DNA of 21,357 nucleotides from an uncultured Peptococcaceae bacterium (GTDB taxonomy: Bacteria > Bacillota > Dehalobacteriia > UBA7702), in NCBI GenBank assembly GCA_937919295.1, contig CALFRX010000113.1, forward strand, positions 1-21,357, read 5' to 3'. Made by a program: the position numbers and the translations under genes. A model generated the notes under the pieces. It did not search any database. It was given only the letters and a program-made list of their open reading frames with translations, and was not told the origin of the DNA. Below are positions 14,104 through 21,074 of this stretch, piece by piece; within the stretch, counting starts at the first letter, position 1, and each line of letters starts with the position of its first letter.

Positions 14104-14838
14104 ATGAGTCAAATGAATCAAAGAAGTCAGATGATAAAAAAGAGAAAAAAATTCAGAACATTACCCTTCATACTTCTGCTGCTGCTCACTGTGGTAACTT
14201 CCGCTTTATTGCTGAAGGACCAGATCGGTTTGGCCGGCGGTGAGGAAGCGGGGGAAGAGAATTTTCTGATTTTAGTGAACCGTCAAAACGAAGTTCCCCC
14301 TCATTATACCGTGGATTTGACTTTGCTGAGTAACGGCGAATCCGTGGCCACTGCCATTGTTCCGGCGCTGCAGCAGATGTTCGACGATGCCCGGGCTCAA
14401 GGCGTTTATCCTGTAGTGGCTTCCGGCTACCGTGAAGCAGAGGAACAACAGGCGCTTCTCGATGAAAAAATCGCGGCTTACATTGCATCGGGATATGACC
14501 GTGAGAACGCTGCCGCCCTGGCGGAAACGTATGTTTCACCGCCGGGAAGCAGCGAACATCAACTGGGGCTCTCCGTGGATATCAACGCGGATCCGATGAA
14601 GTCCACTGCCGAAGATGTTTATACCTGGCTTGCGGAAAACGCCCATCAATACGGTTTCATCCTGCGCTATCCCGAGTGCAAGGAGGAGCTAACCGGTACC
14701 CATTACGAAGCCTGGCATTACCGCTACGTGGGAAAAACAGCGGCGGTGACCATCTACAAGGAAAACCTGTGTTTGGAAGAATATATTGAACAATACGTCG
14801 ATTCTGCTGTTGATGTTGAAAAAGAGGCGGAAGAATAG
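14104..14838 (+). CDS. vanY: VanY D,D-carboxypeptidase (VanYB type)
   Basis: Removes the terminal D-Ala from pentapeptide precursors at the outer membrane face, reducing glycopeptide targets left after VanX. The 244 residues (from ATG 14104) have a basic N terminus, one membrane helix (about 21-38) and a VanY zinc-peptidase domain. The zinc motifs are SSEHQLGLSVDI (His and Asp) and EAWHYRYVG (catalytic Glu and zinc His). ILVNRQN, GVYPVVASGYR and LCLEEY match VanY of vanB from memory. Start choice is uncertain: ATG 14092, 14104, 14113 and 14128 are in frame, and the only strong site, AAAGGAG (14063-14069), is too far away. I took 14104 for the weak GGGTG six bases before it. It is the first gene of the inducible effector operon. 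Confidence 0.93.
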   Translation: MSQMNQRSQMIKKRKKFRTLPFILLLLLTVVTSALLLKDQIGLAGGEEAGEENFLILVNRQNEVPPHYTVDLTLLSNGESVATAIVPALQQMFDDARAQGVYPVVASGYREAEEQQALLDEKIAAYIASGYDRENAAALAETYVSPPGSSEHQLGLSVDINADPMKSTAEDVYTWLAENAHQYGFILRYPECKEELTGTHYEAWHYRYVGKTAAVTIYKENLCLEEYIEQYVDSAVDVEKEAEE

Positions 14839-14876
14839 ACGCCGCAATCGCTTTTTGAGGAAAGGATGATGTGAAA

Positions 14877-15701
14877 ATGAAACGAAAACGCCTAACCCAG
14901 ATATTTCCCTGGCTGCTGCCGCTGAGGGTCAAACAAAAAACCGCCTGTTTTTACGCGGCAATGAACCTGGACGGGAACTTTTACGCCAAAGAGAAGGGGG
15001 AAACCCTTTTGCCCCATCTGCTTTTTGAGACCAGCTGCCCCCTTTATAACCGGGAAACCGGCTTCGATATGATCTATCAGGAGAACAAAGTCTTCAATCT
15101 GAAACTGGCCGCCGCTACCCTCGATACGATTTTGATCAAACCCCAGGAAACATTCTCCTTTTGGCTTTTGGTGCGGGACGCCGATCGAAAGATCCCCTAC
15201 AAAGACGGGCTCACCGTCATCGACGGCGAGCTGACCACCGCGCCGGGGGGTGGCATGTGTCAAATGAGTAACTTGCTCTTTTGGCTGTTCCTGCATACGC
15301 CCCTGACCATTGTGGAGCGCCGGGGCCATGCCGTAAAGGACTTTCCCGAACCCCCCAGCGACGCGCCGACCGGTGTTGACGCCACTGTCTCCGAAGGCTG
15401 GGTCGATTTGAAAGTCAAAAACGAAACCGCCGTAACGTTTCAAATTCATCTCGATTTCGACGAGGAGCACATCATCGGCATGATTTATACGGATCGCGAC
15501 GAGGGACACACCTATGAAATCGTCAACGGCGAACCGTTCTATTATACGAAAAATCATAAAATCTACGAGGAAGTGGATGTTCGTCAAAGAGTGATGAATC
15601 GGGAGCAAGGCGAATGCGTTGCCTTCAACCGCTTATACCGGAACATTTGTCAAATCGGCTACGAACTTCCCGCGGGAACGGTAATCATCAAAGAAGGATA
15701 A
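14877..15701 (+). CDS. vanW: VanW family protein (function unknown)
   Basis: A 274-residue protein of the VanW family, found in vanB-type and vanG-type operons; its biochemical role is not known. Long blocks match VanW of vanB from memory: ETGFDMIYQENKVFNLKLAA (about 60-79), KPxETFSFWxLVRxAD, GGGMCQMSNLLFWLFLHTPL (about 124-143) and GHxVKDFPEP. No signal peptide or membrane helix is evident. ATG 14877 was chosen because MKRKRLTQ aligns with the known MNRKRLTQ start; GTG 14871 has better spacing to AAAGG and would add two residues. It lies 38 bases after vanY and 16 bases before vanH, in the same order as in vanB operons. Confidence 0.95.
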   Translation: MKRKRLTQIFPWLLPLRVKQKTACFYAAMNLDGNFYAKEKGETLLPHLLFETSCPLYNRETGFDMIYQENKVFNLKLAAATLDTILIKPQETFSFWLLVRDADRKIPYKDGLTVIDGELTTAPGGGMCQMSNLLFWLFLHTPLTIVERRGHAVKDFPEPPSDAPTGVDATVSEGWVDLKVKNETAVTFQIHLDFDEEHIIGMIYTDRDEGHTYEIVNGEPFYYTKNHKIYEEVDVRQRVMNREQGECVAFNRLYRNICQIGYELPAGTVIIKEG

Positions 15702-15717
15702 AAGGGTGGGGCTGACC

Positions 15718-16713
15718 ATGGCTACAACAAATACAATACCAACAAAAATCACGGTTTACGGCTGCGAAAAAGAAGAGGCCCATTTGTTTCGGGAGATTTC
15801 CCCCCGCTTTCGGGTGCTTCCTACCATTACCAAGGCCCCGGTTTCTGCCGCTAACGCCGTTTTGGCCAGGGGCAACCGCTGCATCAGCGTCAGTCATAAA
15901 GCGAGGATTGCTTCTCCGGCGCTTTTTGCCTTGAAGGAGATGGGCGTTGAATATATTTCCACCCGCAGCATCGGCGAGAATCATATCGATGTGGAAACCG
16001 CGGGAAAACTCGGTATTACTGTGGGCAACGTCGTCTATTCCCCTGGCAGCGTCGCCGATTATACGGTGATGCTGCTGTTGATGGCGATCCGGAACGCCAA
16101 GTCGGTGGTGAGCCGCGCTCAAAGCCACGATTTTCGCCTTGAGGCCTCCCGGGGCAGGGAGCTAAGGGATCTTACCGTCGGTGTTTTGGGTACCGGGCGC
16201 ATCGGCAAAGCTGTGATTCAGCGGCTTTTTGGCTTCGGCTGTCGGATCTTGGCTTATGACCCCGATCCCGACCTTTCACGAAAAGTGTCTTATGTTTCCC
16301 TTGAAACCCTGTTAGCAGAAAGCGACATCGTTAGCCTCCATCTGCCCCTGACGGAAAAGACGTATCATTTTATCGATGAGGAGCGTATTGCCCAAATGAA
16401 AGCCGGCGCCTTTCTGATCAACACCGGCCGCGGCGCCCTTGTGGACAGTGACGCTCTGATCGCGGCACTGAACCGGGATGAATTGGGCGGCGCTGCCTTG
16501 GACGTCCTCGAAGGGGAGGAGGGCCTCTTTTACTTTGATTACCGCCAAAGGCCCATCGACCACCGCGTGCTGCTGCAATTGGAAGAGATGCCCCAGGTGA
16601 TCATCACGCCTCACACGGCTTACCATACCCAGCGCGCCCTCTACGATACGGTGGAAAACACCGTATTGAATTGCCTTGATTTTGAAAGGAGTGAAACCTT
16701 ATGCCACAGATAA
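15718..16713 (+). CDS. vanH: VanH D-lactate dehydrogenase
   Basis: Reduces pyruvate to D-lactate with NAD(P)H, supplying the substrate of the ligase. The 331 residues are a D-2-hydroxyacid dehydrogenase: the N-terminal substrate domain (ITVYGCEKEEA, then CISVSHK), nucleotide-binding GTGRIGKAV (about 157-165), catalytic Arg in NTGRGALVD, Glu in the LEGEEG region and His in TPHTAYHT. KYISTRSIG-like and VADYTxMLxLMAxRN blocks match VanH from memory. ATG 15718 follows AAGGGTGGGG; GTG 15706 is the longer alternative. The protein is about nine residues longer than the VanH I recall. It overlaps the ligase gene by 13 bases, which implies coupled translation. Confidence 0.95.
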   Translation: MATTNTIPTKITVYGCEKEEAHLFREISPRFRVLPTITKAPVSAANAVLARGNRCISVSHKARIASPALFALKEMGVEYISTRSIGENHIDVETAGKLGITVGNVVYSPGSVADYTVMLLLMAIRNAKSVVSRAQSHDFRLEASRGRELRDLTVGVLGTGRIGKAVIQRLFGFGCRILAYDPDPDLSRKVSYVSLETLLAESDIVSLHLPLTEKTYHFIDEERIAQMKAGAFLINTGRGALVDSDALIAALNRDELGGAALDVLEGEEGLFYFDYRQRPIDHRVLLQLEEMPQVIITPHTAYHTQRALYDTVENTVLNCLDFERSETLCHR

Positions 16714-17732
16714 AGATTGCCGTTCTTTTCGGCGGCTGCTCGGAAGAGCATGATGTGTCGGTGAAATCCGCCAAAGAAATTATGAAAAGTCTTGATCCTG
16801 AAAAATATGACCCGATTCCCATCGGTATTACCAAAAATGGCGCTTGGAAAATGTGCGATTTAGCCGATTTCGGTTGGGAAAACCGTCCCTGCCGCGAGGT
16901 GCTGCTGTCACCGGACCGCACGACCCACGGTCTTCTCGTCTTGGAGGACGGCGGCTATCAGATCATTCGTCTCGACGCGGTGCTGCCGGTACTCCACGGC
17001 AAAACAGGGGAAGACGGGGCGATTCAGGGGCTTTTGGAACTTTCCGGGATTCCCTATGTGGGCTGTGGCATTGAAAGCTCCGTCCTTTGCATGGACAAAG
17101 CGTTGACCCATTTGATCGTAAAAAACGCCGGCATCGCCACACCTCGCTTTTGGCTTCTTACTGGTGATGACGCTTTCGATCCTTCTTCTCTGCCCTATCC
17201 CGTTTTCGTGAAGCCGGCCCGTTCCGGCTCCTCCTTCGGCGTGACCAAAGTCGAAAACGAAGTGTCCTTCTACGGCGCGGTGGCCGCGGCCCGGGAGTTC
17301 GATGAAAAAGTTCTGATCGAAGAGGCGATCATCGGTTCTGAGGTGGGCTGCGCCGTTTTGGGCAGCGGTGCTGAGCTCAGCGTCGGCGAAGTGGATCAGA
17401 TTACCCTTACCCACGGTTTCTTTCGCATTCATCAGGAAAGTGCGCCGGAAGAGGGTTCCGAAAACGCCACGGTTACAGTACCCGCCGCGATTTCCGTAAA
17501 GGAGCGGGAGCGGGTGCGGGAAACCGCCAAAAAGATCTATCGCGCTTTAGGCTGCACGGGTTTGGCCCGGGTAGATCTGTTTTTACAAAAAGATGGTAAG
17601 GTTGTTTTAAACGAGGTCAATACGTTCCCCGGCTGCACTGCCTACAGCCGCTACCCCCGGATGATGGCTGCCGCCGGCATGCCCCTATCTGCGGTGATGG
17701 ATCGCTGTATTGACTTAGCTTTAAAGAAATGA
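16701..17732 (+). CDS. vanA/vanB: D-alanine--D-lactate ligase (VanA/VanB class)
   Basis: An ATP-dependent ATP-grasp ligase that makes D-Ala-D-Lac, the depsipeptide that glycopeptides bind poorly. It has 343 residues, the length of VanA. Diagnostic blocks are FGGCSEEHDVSVKSA (9-23), HGKTGEDGAIQGLLELSGIP (about 99-118), YPVFVKPARSGSSFGVTKV (about 164-182), an omega loop FRIHQE with the His typical of D-Lac-specific enzymes, and GSENA. The final active-site segment reads NEVNTFPGCTAYSRYP, where VanA and VanB have NTLPGFTSYSRYP. By eye it is intermediate between VanA and VanB, so the exact van type needs alignment. AAAGGAG lies nine bases before the ATG. It overlaps vanH and is followed after 8 bases by vanX. 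Confidence 0.95.
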   Translation: MPQIKIAVLFGGCSEEHDVSVKSAKEIMKSLDPEKYDPIPIGITKNGAWKMCDLADFGWENRPCREVLLSPDRTTHGLLVLEDGGYQIIRLDAVLPVLHGKTGEDGAIQGLLELSGIPYVGCGIESSVLCMDKALTHLIVKNAGIATPRFWLLTGDDAFDPSSLPYPVFVKPARSGSSFGVTKVENEVSFYGAVAAAREFDEKVLIEEAIIGSEVGCAVLGSGAELSVGEVDQITLTHGFFRIHQESAPEEGSENATVTVPAAISVKERERVRETAKKIYRALGCTGLARVDLFLQKDGKVVLNEVNTFPGCTAYSRYPRMMAAAGMPLSAVMDRCIDLALKK

Positions 17733-17740
17733 GGTCAAAA

Positions 17741-18349
17741 ATGGAAAAGGGATTTGTTTTTTTAGATGAAATGTTGCCCGGCGTCTGTTGGGACGCCAAA
17801 TACGCCACCTGGGACAATTTTACCGGCAAACCGGTGACAGGTTATCTCGTCAACCGCGTCGCCGGCACCTATGAGCTATCAGCTGCTCTGCAAAAGGTTC
17901 AGGAACAAGCCGCGGATCTCGGTTACGGTCTGCTGCTTTGGGACGGTTACCGACCTCAACGGGCCGTGGAATGTTTTTTGCGCTGGGCCGCCCAAAAGGA
18001 GGATTACCTCACCAAAGATAAGCACTATCCCCATATAGACCGAAGAGCCATGATAGAAGAGGGGTATGTGGCGAAAAAATCCGCTCACAGCCGCGGCAGC
18101 ACCGTGGACCTTACCCTCTATCGGCTGAAAGATTTTGAACTCCTTGATATGGGTGGCTCCTTTGATTTTATGGATTCCCTTTCTCATCACGGGGCCCAGG
18201 GGATTTCCTCGGAAGCCGCCAACAACCGGCGCTTTATGCGCTCTTTGATGGAAAAGAACGGTTTTGCGCCCTTTTTTGCGGAGTGGTGGCATTATACCTT
18301 GAAAGAGGAACCCTATCCCGATACGTACTTTGATTTTCCCCTGTTCTGA
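17741..18349 (+). CDS. vanX: VanX D-Ala-D-Ala dipeptidase
   Basis: A cytoplasmic zinc dipeptidase that destroys D-Ala-D-Ala made by the host Ddl ligase, so that precursors end in D-Lac. From ATG 17741 it has exactly 202 residues, like VanX, and all functional residues fall at the published VanX positions: Arg71 (DGYRP), zinc ligands His116, Asp123 and His184, and catalytic Glu181 (AHSRGSTVDL, EWWHY). WDAKYATWDNFTGKPV and the ending YFDFP are also conserved. An in-frame ATG at 17729 overlaps the ligase stop, but GAGG (17731-17734) supports 17741. It is the last gene of the operon; a palindromic hairpin follows at 18403. Confidence 0.97.
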   Translation: MEKGFVFLDEMLPGVCWDAKYATWDNFTGKPVTGYLVNRVAGTYELSAALQKVQEQAADLGYGLLLWDGYRPQRAVECFLRWAAQKEDYLTKDKHYPHIDRRAMIEEGYVAKKSAHSRGSTVDLTLYRLKDFELLDMGGSFDFMDSLSHHGAQGISSEAANNRRFMRSLMEKNGFAPFFAEWWHYTLKEEPYPDTYFDFPLF

Positions 18350-18402
18350 CTGAGATAAAACAAAAGCAAAGAAAAAAGAACTGTGGCTATCAATTGGCTT
18401 AA

Positions 18403-18631
18403 AAGCATCGGCGTTTTTGCGCCGATGCTTGAGGCCGTCGACAAAGTCTGATACGCGGCGAACCCCTTGCCCCGCGACTGTTTGCGTACATCTGGGTACG
18501 CGGCGCAGCCGCAGGCCAAAGCGTTCACCGTGTCTAAGCCTTTCTCGGCAGCCTATCATCCTGTAGCCCAAAATCCGCTTGCGCGTATTTTGTCTACAGT
18601 CTGAAGCATCGGCGTTTTTGCGCCGATGCTT
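18403..18631. repeat. Intergenic element bounded by two identical 28-base palindromic hairpins
   Basis: The same 28 bases occur at 18403-18430 and 18604-18631: an 11-bp stem AAGCATCGGCG/CGCCGATGCTT with loop TTTTTG. The first is followed by T bases only on the minus strand; the second is followed by TTTCTAT on the plus strand. Between them lie 173 bases with no credible gene but with internal repeats: ACGCGGCG occurs twice (near 18432-18460 and 18498-18507), and GACAAA...ATACGCG near the left end recurs in inverted form near the right end. This could be a dispersed intergenic repeat or a duplicated terminator. Confidence 0.6.
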
Positions 18632-18651
18632 TCTATATAAAACAGTACGCA

Positions 18652-18681
18652 TTGACGGAGCGAATTCTTTTATTGTATACT
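18652..18681 (+). promoter_or_regulatory. Promoter of the TraB-family gene
   Basis: TTGACG (18652-18657) and TATACT (18676-18681) are 18 bases apart. The gene starts about 60 bases downstream. Confidence 0.65.
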
Positions 18682-18743
18682 AACAATATGGCGGCACTCC
18701 TTTGAGACGAGATTTGATCTTAACGCCGCGTAAAGGAGAAAAG

Positions 18744-19901
18744 ATGACGCGACAAAATGTGACCCATCTGACTTACGAAGGGAAAGAGATCATTCTCATC
18801 GCCACGGCCCACGTATCCAAGGAGAGCGTCGCTTTGGTCAAAGAAGTGATCGAAGAGGAAAGGCCGGACAGCGTCTGCGTGGAACTTGACGAAGAGCGCT
18901 ATCAAAATATGCAAAACCCCACCGCCTGGCAAGATGCCGACCTCATAAAGGTGATTAAGGCCAAAAAAGTCGGTTTTCTGGCGGCAAATTTGTTTCTCGG
19001 TTCCTATCAGAAGCGTTTGGCCAAGAAGCTCGATACACCCCTTGGCGGCGAGATGAAGCAGGGGATTGAGAGCGCGAAGGAGGTTGGCGCTGAGCTTGTC
19101 TTAGCGGATCGCAATATTCAAACAACCTTTTTGCGCATTTGGCGCAAGCTGAAACTCTGGGAAAAAGCAAAGCTGCTCACCGGCTTATTTTTCAGCTCCG
19201 ATGAAGAGGCCGATCTTTCCGATCAGGATTTACAAAAGCTGTTGCAGGAGGATATGCTGGAACAGGCCATTGTTGGCATGAAAGAAGAATTCCCCAGTGT
19301 GGGACAGACCCTGATCAGTGAGCGGGATCAGTTTTTGGCGGCGAAAATCAAAAACGCCCCGGGGAAAAAAGTCGTTGCTGTTTTGGGCGGCGCCCACGTT
19401 CCCGGTGTGAAAGAGGAGATTTTTAAAACCCAGGATATAGAAAGCATCAGCGTCGTACCGCCCAAGAGTCCTTTCGGGAAAGTGATTGGCTGGCTGATTT
19501 CCCTTGCCCTCATCGCCCTGCTCACTTACGCATTCTTTGGCGGCGTTCAGGACGGCATTGCCCAACTGTCCCGTTGGGTGCTGCTCACCGGCACTTTGGC
19601 GGCGCTTTTCACCGCCTTATCCTTTGGCCATCCCTTGAGTATTTTGACCTCCTTTGTGGCGGCGCCCTTTACGACGCTGAATCCCGTTTTGGCCTGCGGT
19701 TGGTTTACCGGTTTGGTGGAAGCGACCATGCGCAAACCGACGGTGCGGGATTTGGAAAACATCACAGAGGATATTTTCAGCCTTCGGGGGATCTACAAAA
19801 ACCGGCTGTTAAGAGCGCTTCTCGTGGTCTTTATGGCCAATATCGGCGCTTCTCTCGGTACGTTTATCGGCGGCGCCGATATCATCCGCAATCTGTTTTA
19901 A
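18744..19901 (+). CDS. TraB/PrgY-family membrane protein
   Basis: A 385-residue protein of the TraB/PrgY/GumN superfamily (PF01963). The N-terminal domain has ATAHVSKESVALVKEVIEEE (about 18-37) and PDSVCVELDEERYQN (about 39-53), a central VLADRNIQTTF and LGGAHVPGVKEE (about 213-224). The C-terminal third contains about three to four membrane helices (from about residue 245), ending in GASLGTFIGGAD. The family includes the enterococcal protein PrgY, which lowers secreted pheromone activity; distant relatives are proposed metal-dependent peptidases, but the function in most bacteria is unknown. ATG 18744 was chosen for AAAGGAG five bases before it; a TTG-initiated longer frame from 18702 has no such site. 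It is a single-gene unit. Confidence 0.9.
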   Translation: MTRQNVTHLTYEGKEIILIATAHVSKESVALVKEVIEEERPDSVCVELDEERYQNMQNPTAWQDADLIKVIKAKKVGFLAANLFLGSYQKRLAKKLDTPLGGEMKQGIESAKEVGAELVLADRNIQTTFLRIWRKLKLWEKAKLLTGLFFSSDEEADLSDQDLQKLLQEDMLEQAIVGMKEEFPSVGQTLISERDQFLAAKIKNAPGKKVVAVLGGAHVPGVKEEIFKTQDIESISVVPPKSPFGKVIGWLISLALIALLTYAFFGGVQDGIAQLSRWVLLTGTLAALFTALSFGHPLSILTSFVAAPFTTLNPVLACGWFTGLVEATMRKPTVRDLENITEDIFSLRGIYKNRLLRALLVVFMANIGASLGTFIGGADIIRNLF

Positions 19902-19933
19902 CGGGGCTTATGCATAAAGACCCCTTATGAAAT

Positions 19934-19968
19934 AAAAGCTAATTTCTGATTTCAGAAATTAGCTTTTT
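19934..19968. terminator. Bidirectional terminator between the convergent traB-type gene and znuA
   Basis: A perfect 15-bp stem (19934-19948 with 19953-19967) has A bases on the left and T bases on the right, so it can stop transcription in both directions. Confidence 0.85.
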
Positions 19969-20005
19969 ATCATATTTTACCGGAAAAGTTATTGAGCAGC
20001 GGCGT

Positions 20006-20926
20006 TTATTCCGTTAGACTGGCGTAAATTTTGCTCAAGTTTTCTTCCATCCGTTTTAGATAGGTCTTGCCGTCTTCGCTGCTGGCCATCGTATAGATGG
20101 TTTCTACTTTGGCGCCGACTTCGCTTGCGAGGGTTTCGGATACCTCGGTGCTGGCCAATTCTTCGGCAAAGATCGTTGTCACAGCGTGATTTTTACAATA
20201 CTGTACCAATTCCGCCAGTTGCTGGGCGCTGGGTTCGCCTTCGGCAAAGACGTCTTCCACACTGTTTTGGCTCAAATGAAAATCACGGCAAAGATAGCCG
20301 AAAGCGGCGTGTCCCGTGACAAAGCTGTTTTTTTCCACCGCGGCGAATCTCTCGGCGTATTCCTGATAGAGGTTTTCCAATGCCGCGATATAATCGGTAT
20401 AGTTGCTTTCGTAATCATCGGCGTTGTCCGGGTCGGCTTCGACGAGGGCGTTTTTAATATTGCCTACCTCAGCTTCGGCGCATTTTAAACTCAGCCAAGT
20501 GTGGGGGTCGTACTGCCCGTGTTCTTTGGCTTCTGCCCCTTCGTTGCGGATGGGGGTTACGCCGTCGGTAGCGCAAACCGTGATCAGATTTTCGTTGCCG
20601 CAGGCTTCAATGGCATCGTCAATCCAGGATTCCATGCCGAGACCGTTATAGACCAAAATCCGCGCTTCGCTTAAATCGACCAAATCTTGGGCTTTCGGTT
20701 CGAAAGCATGGGGTTCGGTACCATCGGGAATGATGGTGGAAACCGTGACGTGATCACCGCCGATGGCTTCCACAAATTCTTTCATGGCGTTAAAGGTAAC
20801 GGAGACTTTGACGGTTTCCGTATCGGTTGTGCTTGTCCCAGCGTCAGTAGATGATTCCCTGGCACAGGCACAAAAGCATAAAACAGTGGCGAGACAAAAG
20901 AGGGCGACAGCCCATTTTTTAAACAT
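20006..20926 (-). CDS. znuA: Zinc ABC transporter substrate-binding lipoprotein (ZnuA/AdcA type)
   Basis: Captures zinc outside the membrane for the ABC importer. The 306 residues start with a lipoprotein signal (Cys21 the likely lipid anchor) and a Ser/Thr/Asp-rich linker. The cluster A-I binding-protein fold is visible, with ligands His73 in GTEPHAFEP, His142 in DPHTWLS and His206 in GHAAFGY. A histidine at the third position points to zinc; manganese proteins of this family have glutamate there. The His-rich loop common in ZnuA is short (AKEHGQYDPH). GGAGG lies nine bases before ATG 20926. It is transcribed divergently from the ATPase gene across a 148-base region with a palindromic operator. 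Confidence 0.92.
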   Translation of the reverse strand: MFKKWAVALFCLATVLCFCACARESSTDAGTSTTDTETVKVSVTFNAMKEFVEAIGGDHVTVSTIIPDGTEPHAFEPKAQDLVDLSEARILVYNGLGMESWIDDAIEACGNENLITVCATDGVTPIRNEGAEAKEHGQYDPHTWLSLKCAEAEVGNIKNALVEADPDNADDYESNYTDYIAALENLYQEYAERFAAVEKNSFVTGHAAFGYLCRDFHLSQNSVEDVFAEGEPSAQQLAELVQYCKNHAVTTIFAEELASTEVSETLASEVGAKVETIYTMASSEDGKTYLKRMEENLSKIYASLTE

Positions 20927-20953
20927 TTAGGCAAACCTCCGGGAGAAACTACT

Positions 20954-20982
20954 TGCAAATGATTCCTATTTGCGTGTATAAT
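20954..20982 (+). promoter_or_regulatory. Promoter of znuC
   Basis: TTGCAA (20954-20959) and TATAAT (20977-20982) are 17 bases apart. The palindromic operator at 20955-20973 covers the -35 and spacer. Confidence 0.65.
20955..20973. promoter_or_regulatory. Zur/Fur-like operator between znuA and znuC
   Basis: GCAAAT-N7-ATTTGC is an exact 19-base inverted repeat. It lies on the plus promoter and just downstream of the predicted minus start, so one bound repressor could silence both directions. Zinc-uptake context suggests a Zur-type regulator; this is inferred. Confidence 0.6.
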
Positions 20983-20983
20983 A

Positions 20984-21013
20984 AATATAGCCTGATAGCT
21001 TCCTTTTTGTCAA
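20984..21013 (-). promoter_or_regulatory. Promoter of znuA
   Basis: Minus-strand TTGACA (21013-21008) and TATATT (20989-20984) are 18 bases apart, about 60 bases before the znuA ATG. It interleaves with the plus-strand znuC promoter. Confidence 0.65.
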
Positions 21014-21074
21014 GAGCAAATGCGGAAAATTCCGGCAGAAAAGATGAAAAACCGAAACGAAATAAGGTGGTTAT

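Noticed and set aside
17879..18652. Minus-strand open frame of 257 codons across vanX and the twin-hairpin element
   Set aside because: It is antisense to vanX, and the two copies of the same palindrome give repeated Lys/Asn/Ala stretches; it is an artefact of the repeat.
18350..18743. A vanZ gene or a mobile element downstream of vanX
   Set aside because: No open frame with VanZ features and no transposase or target-site duplication is visible in the gap.
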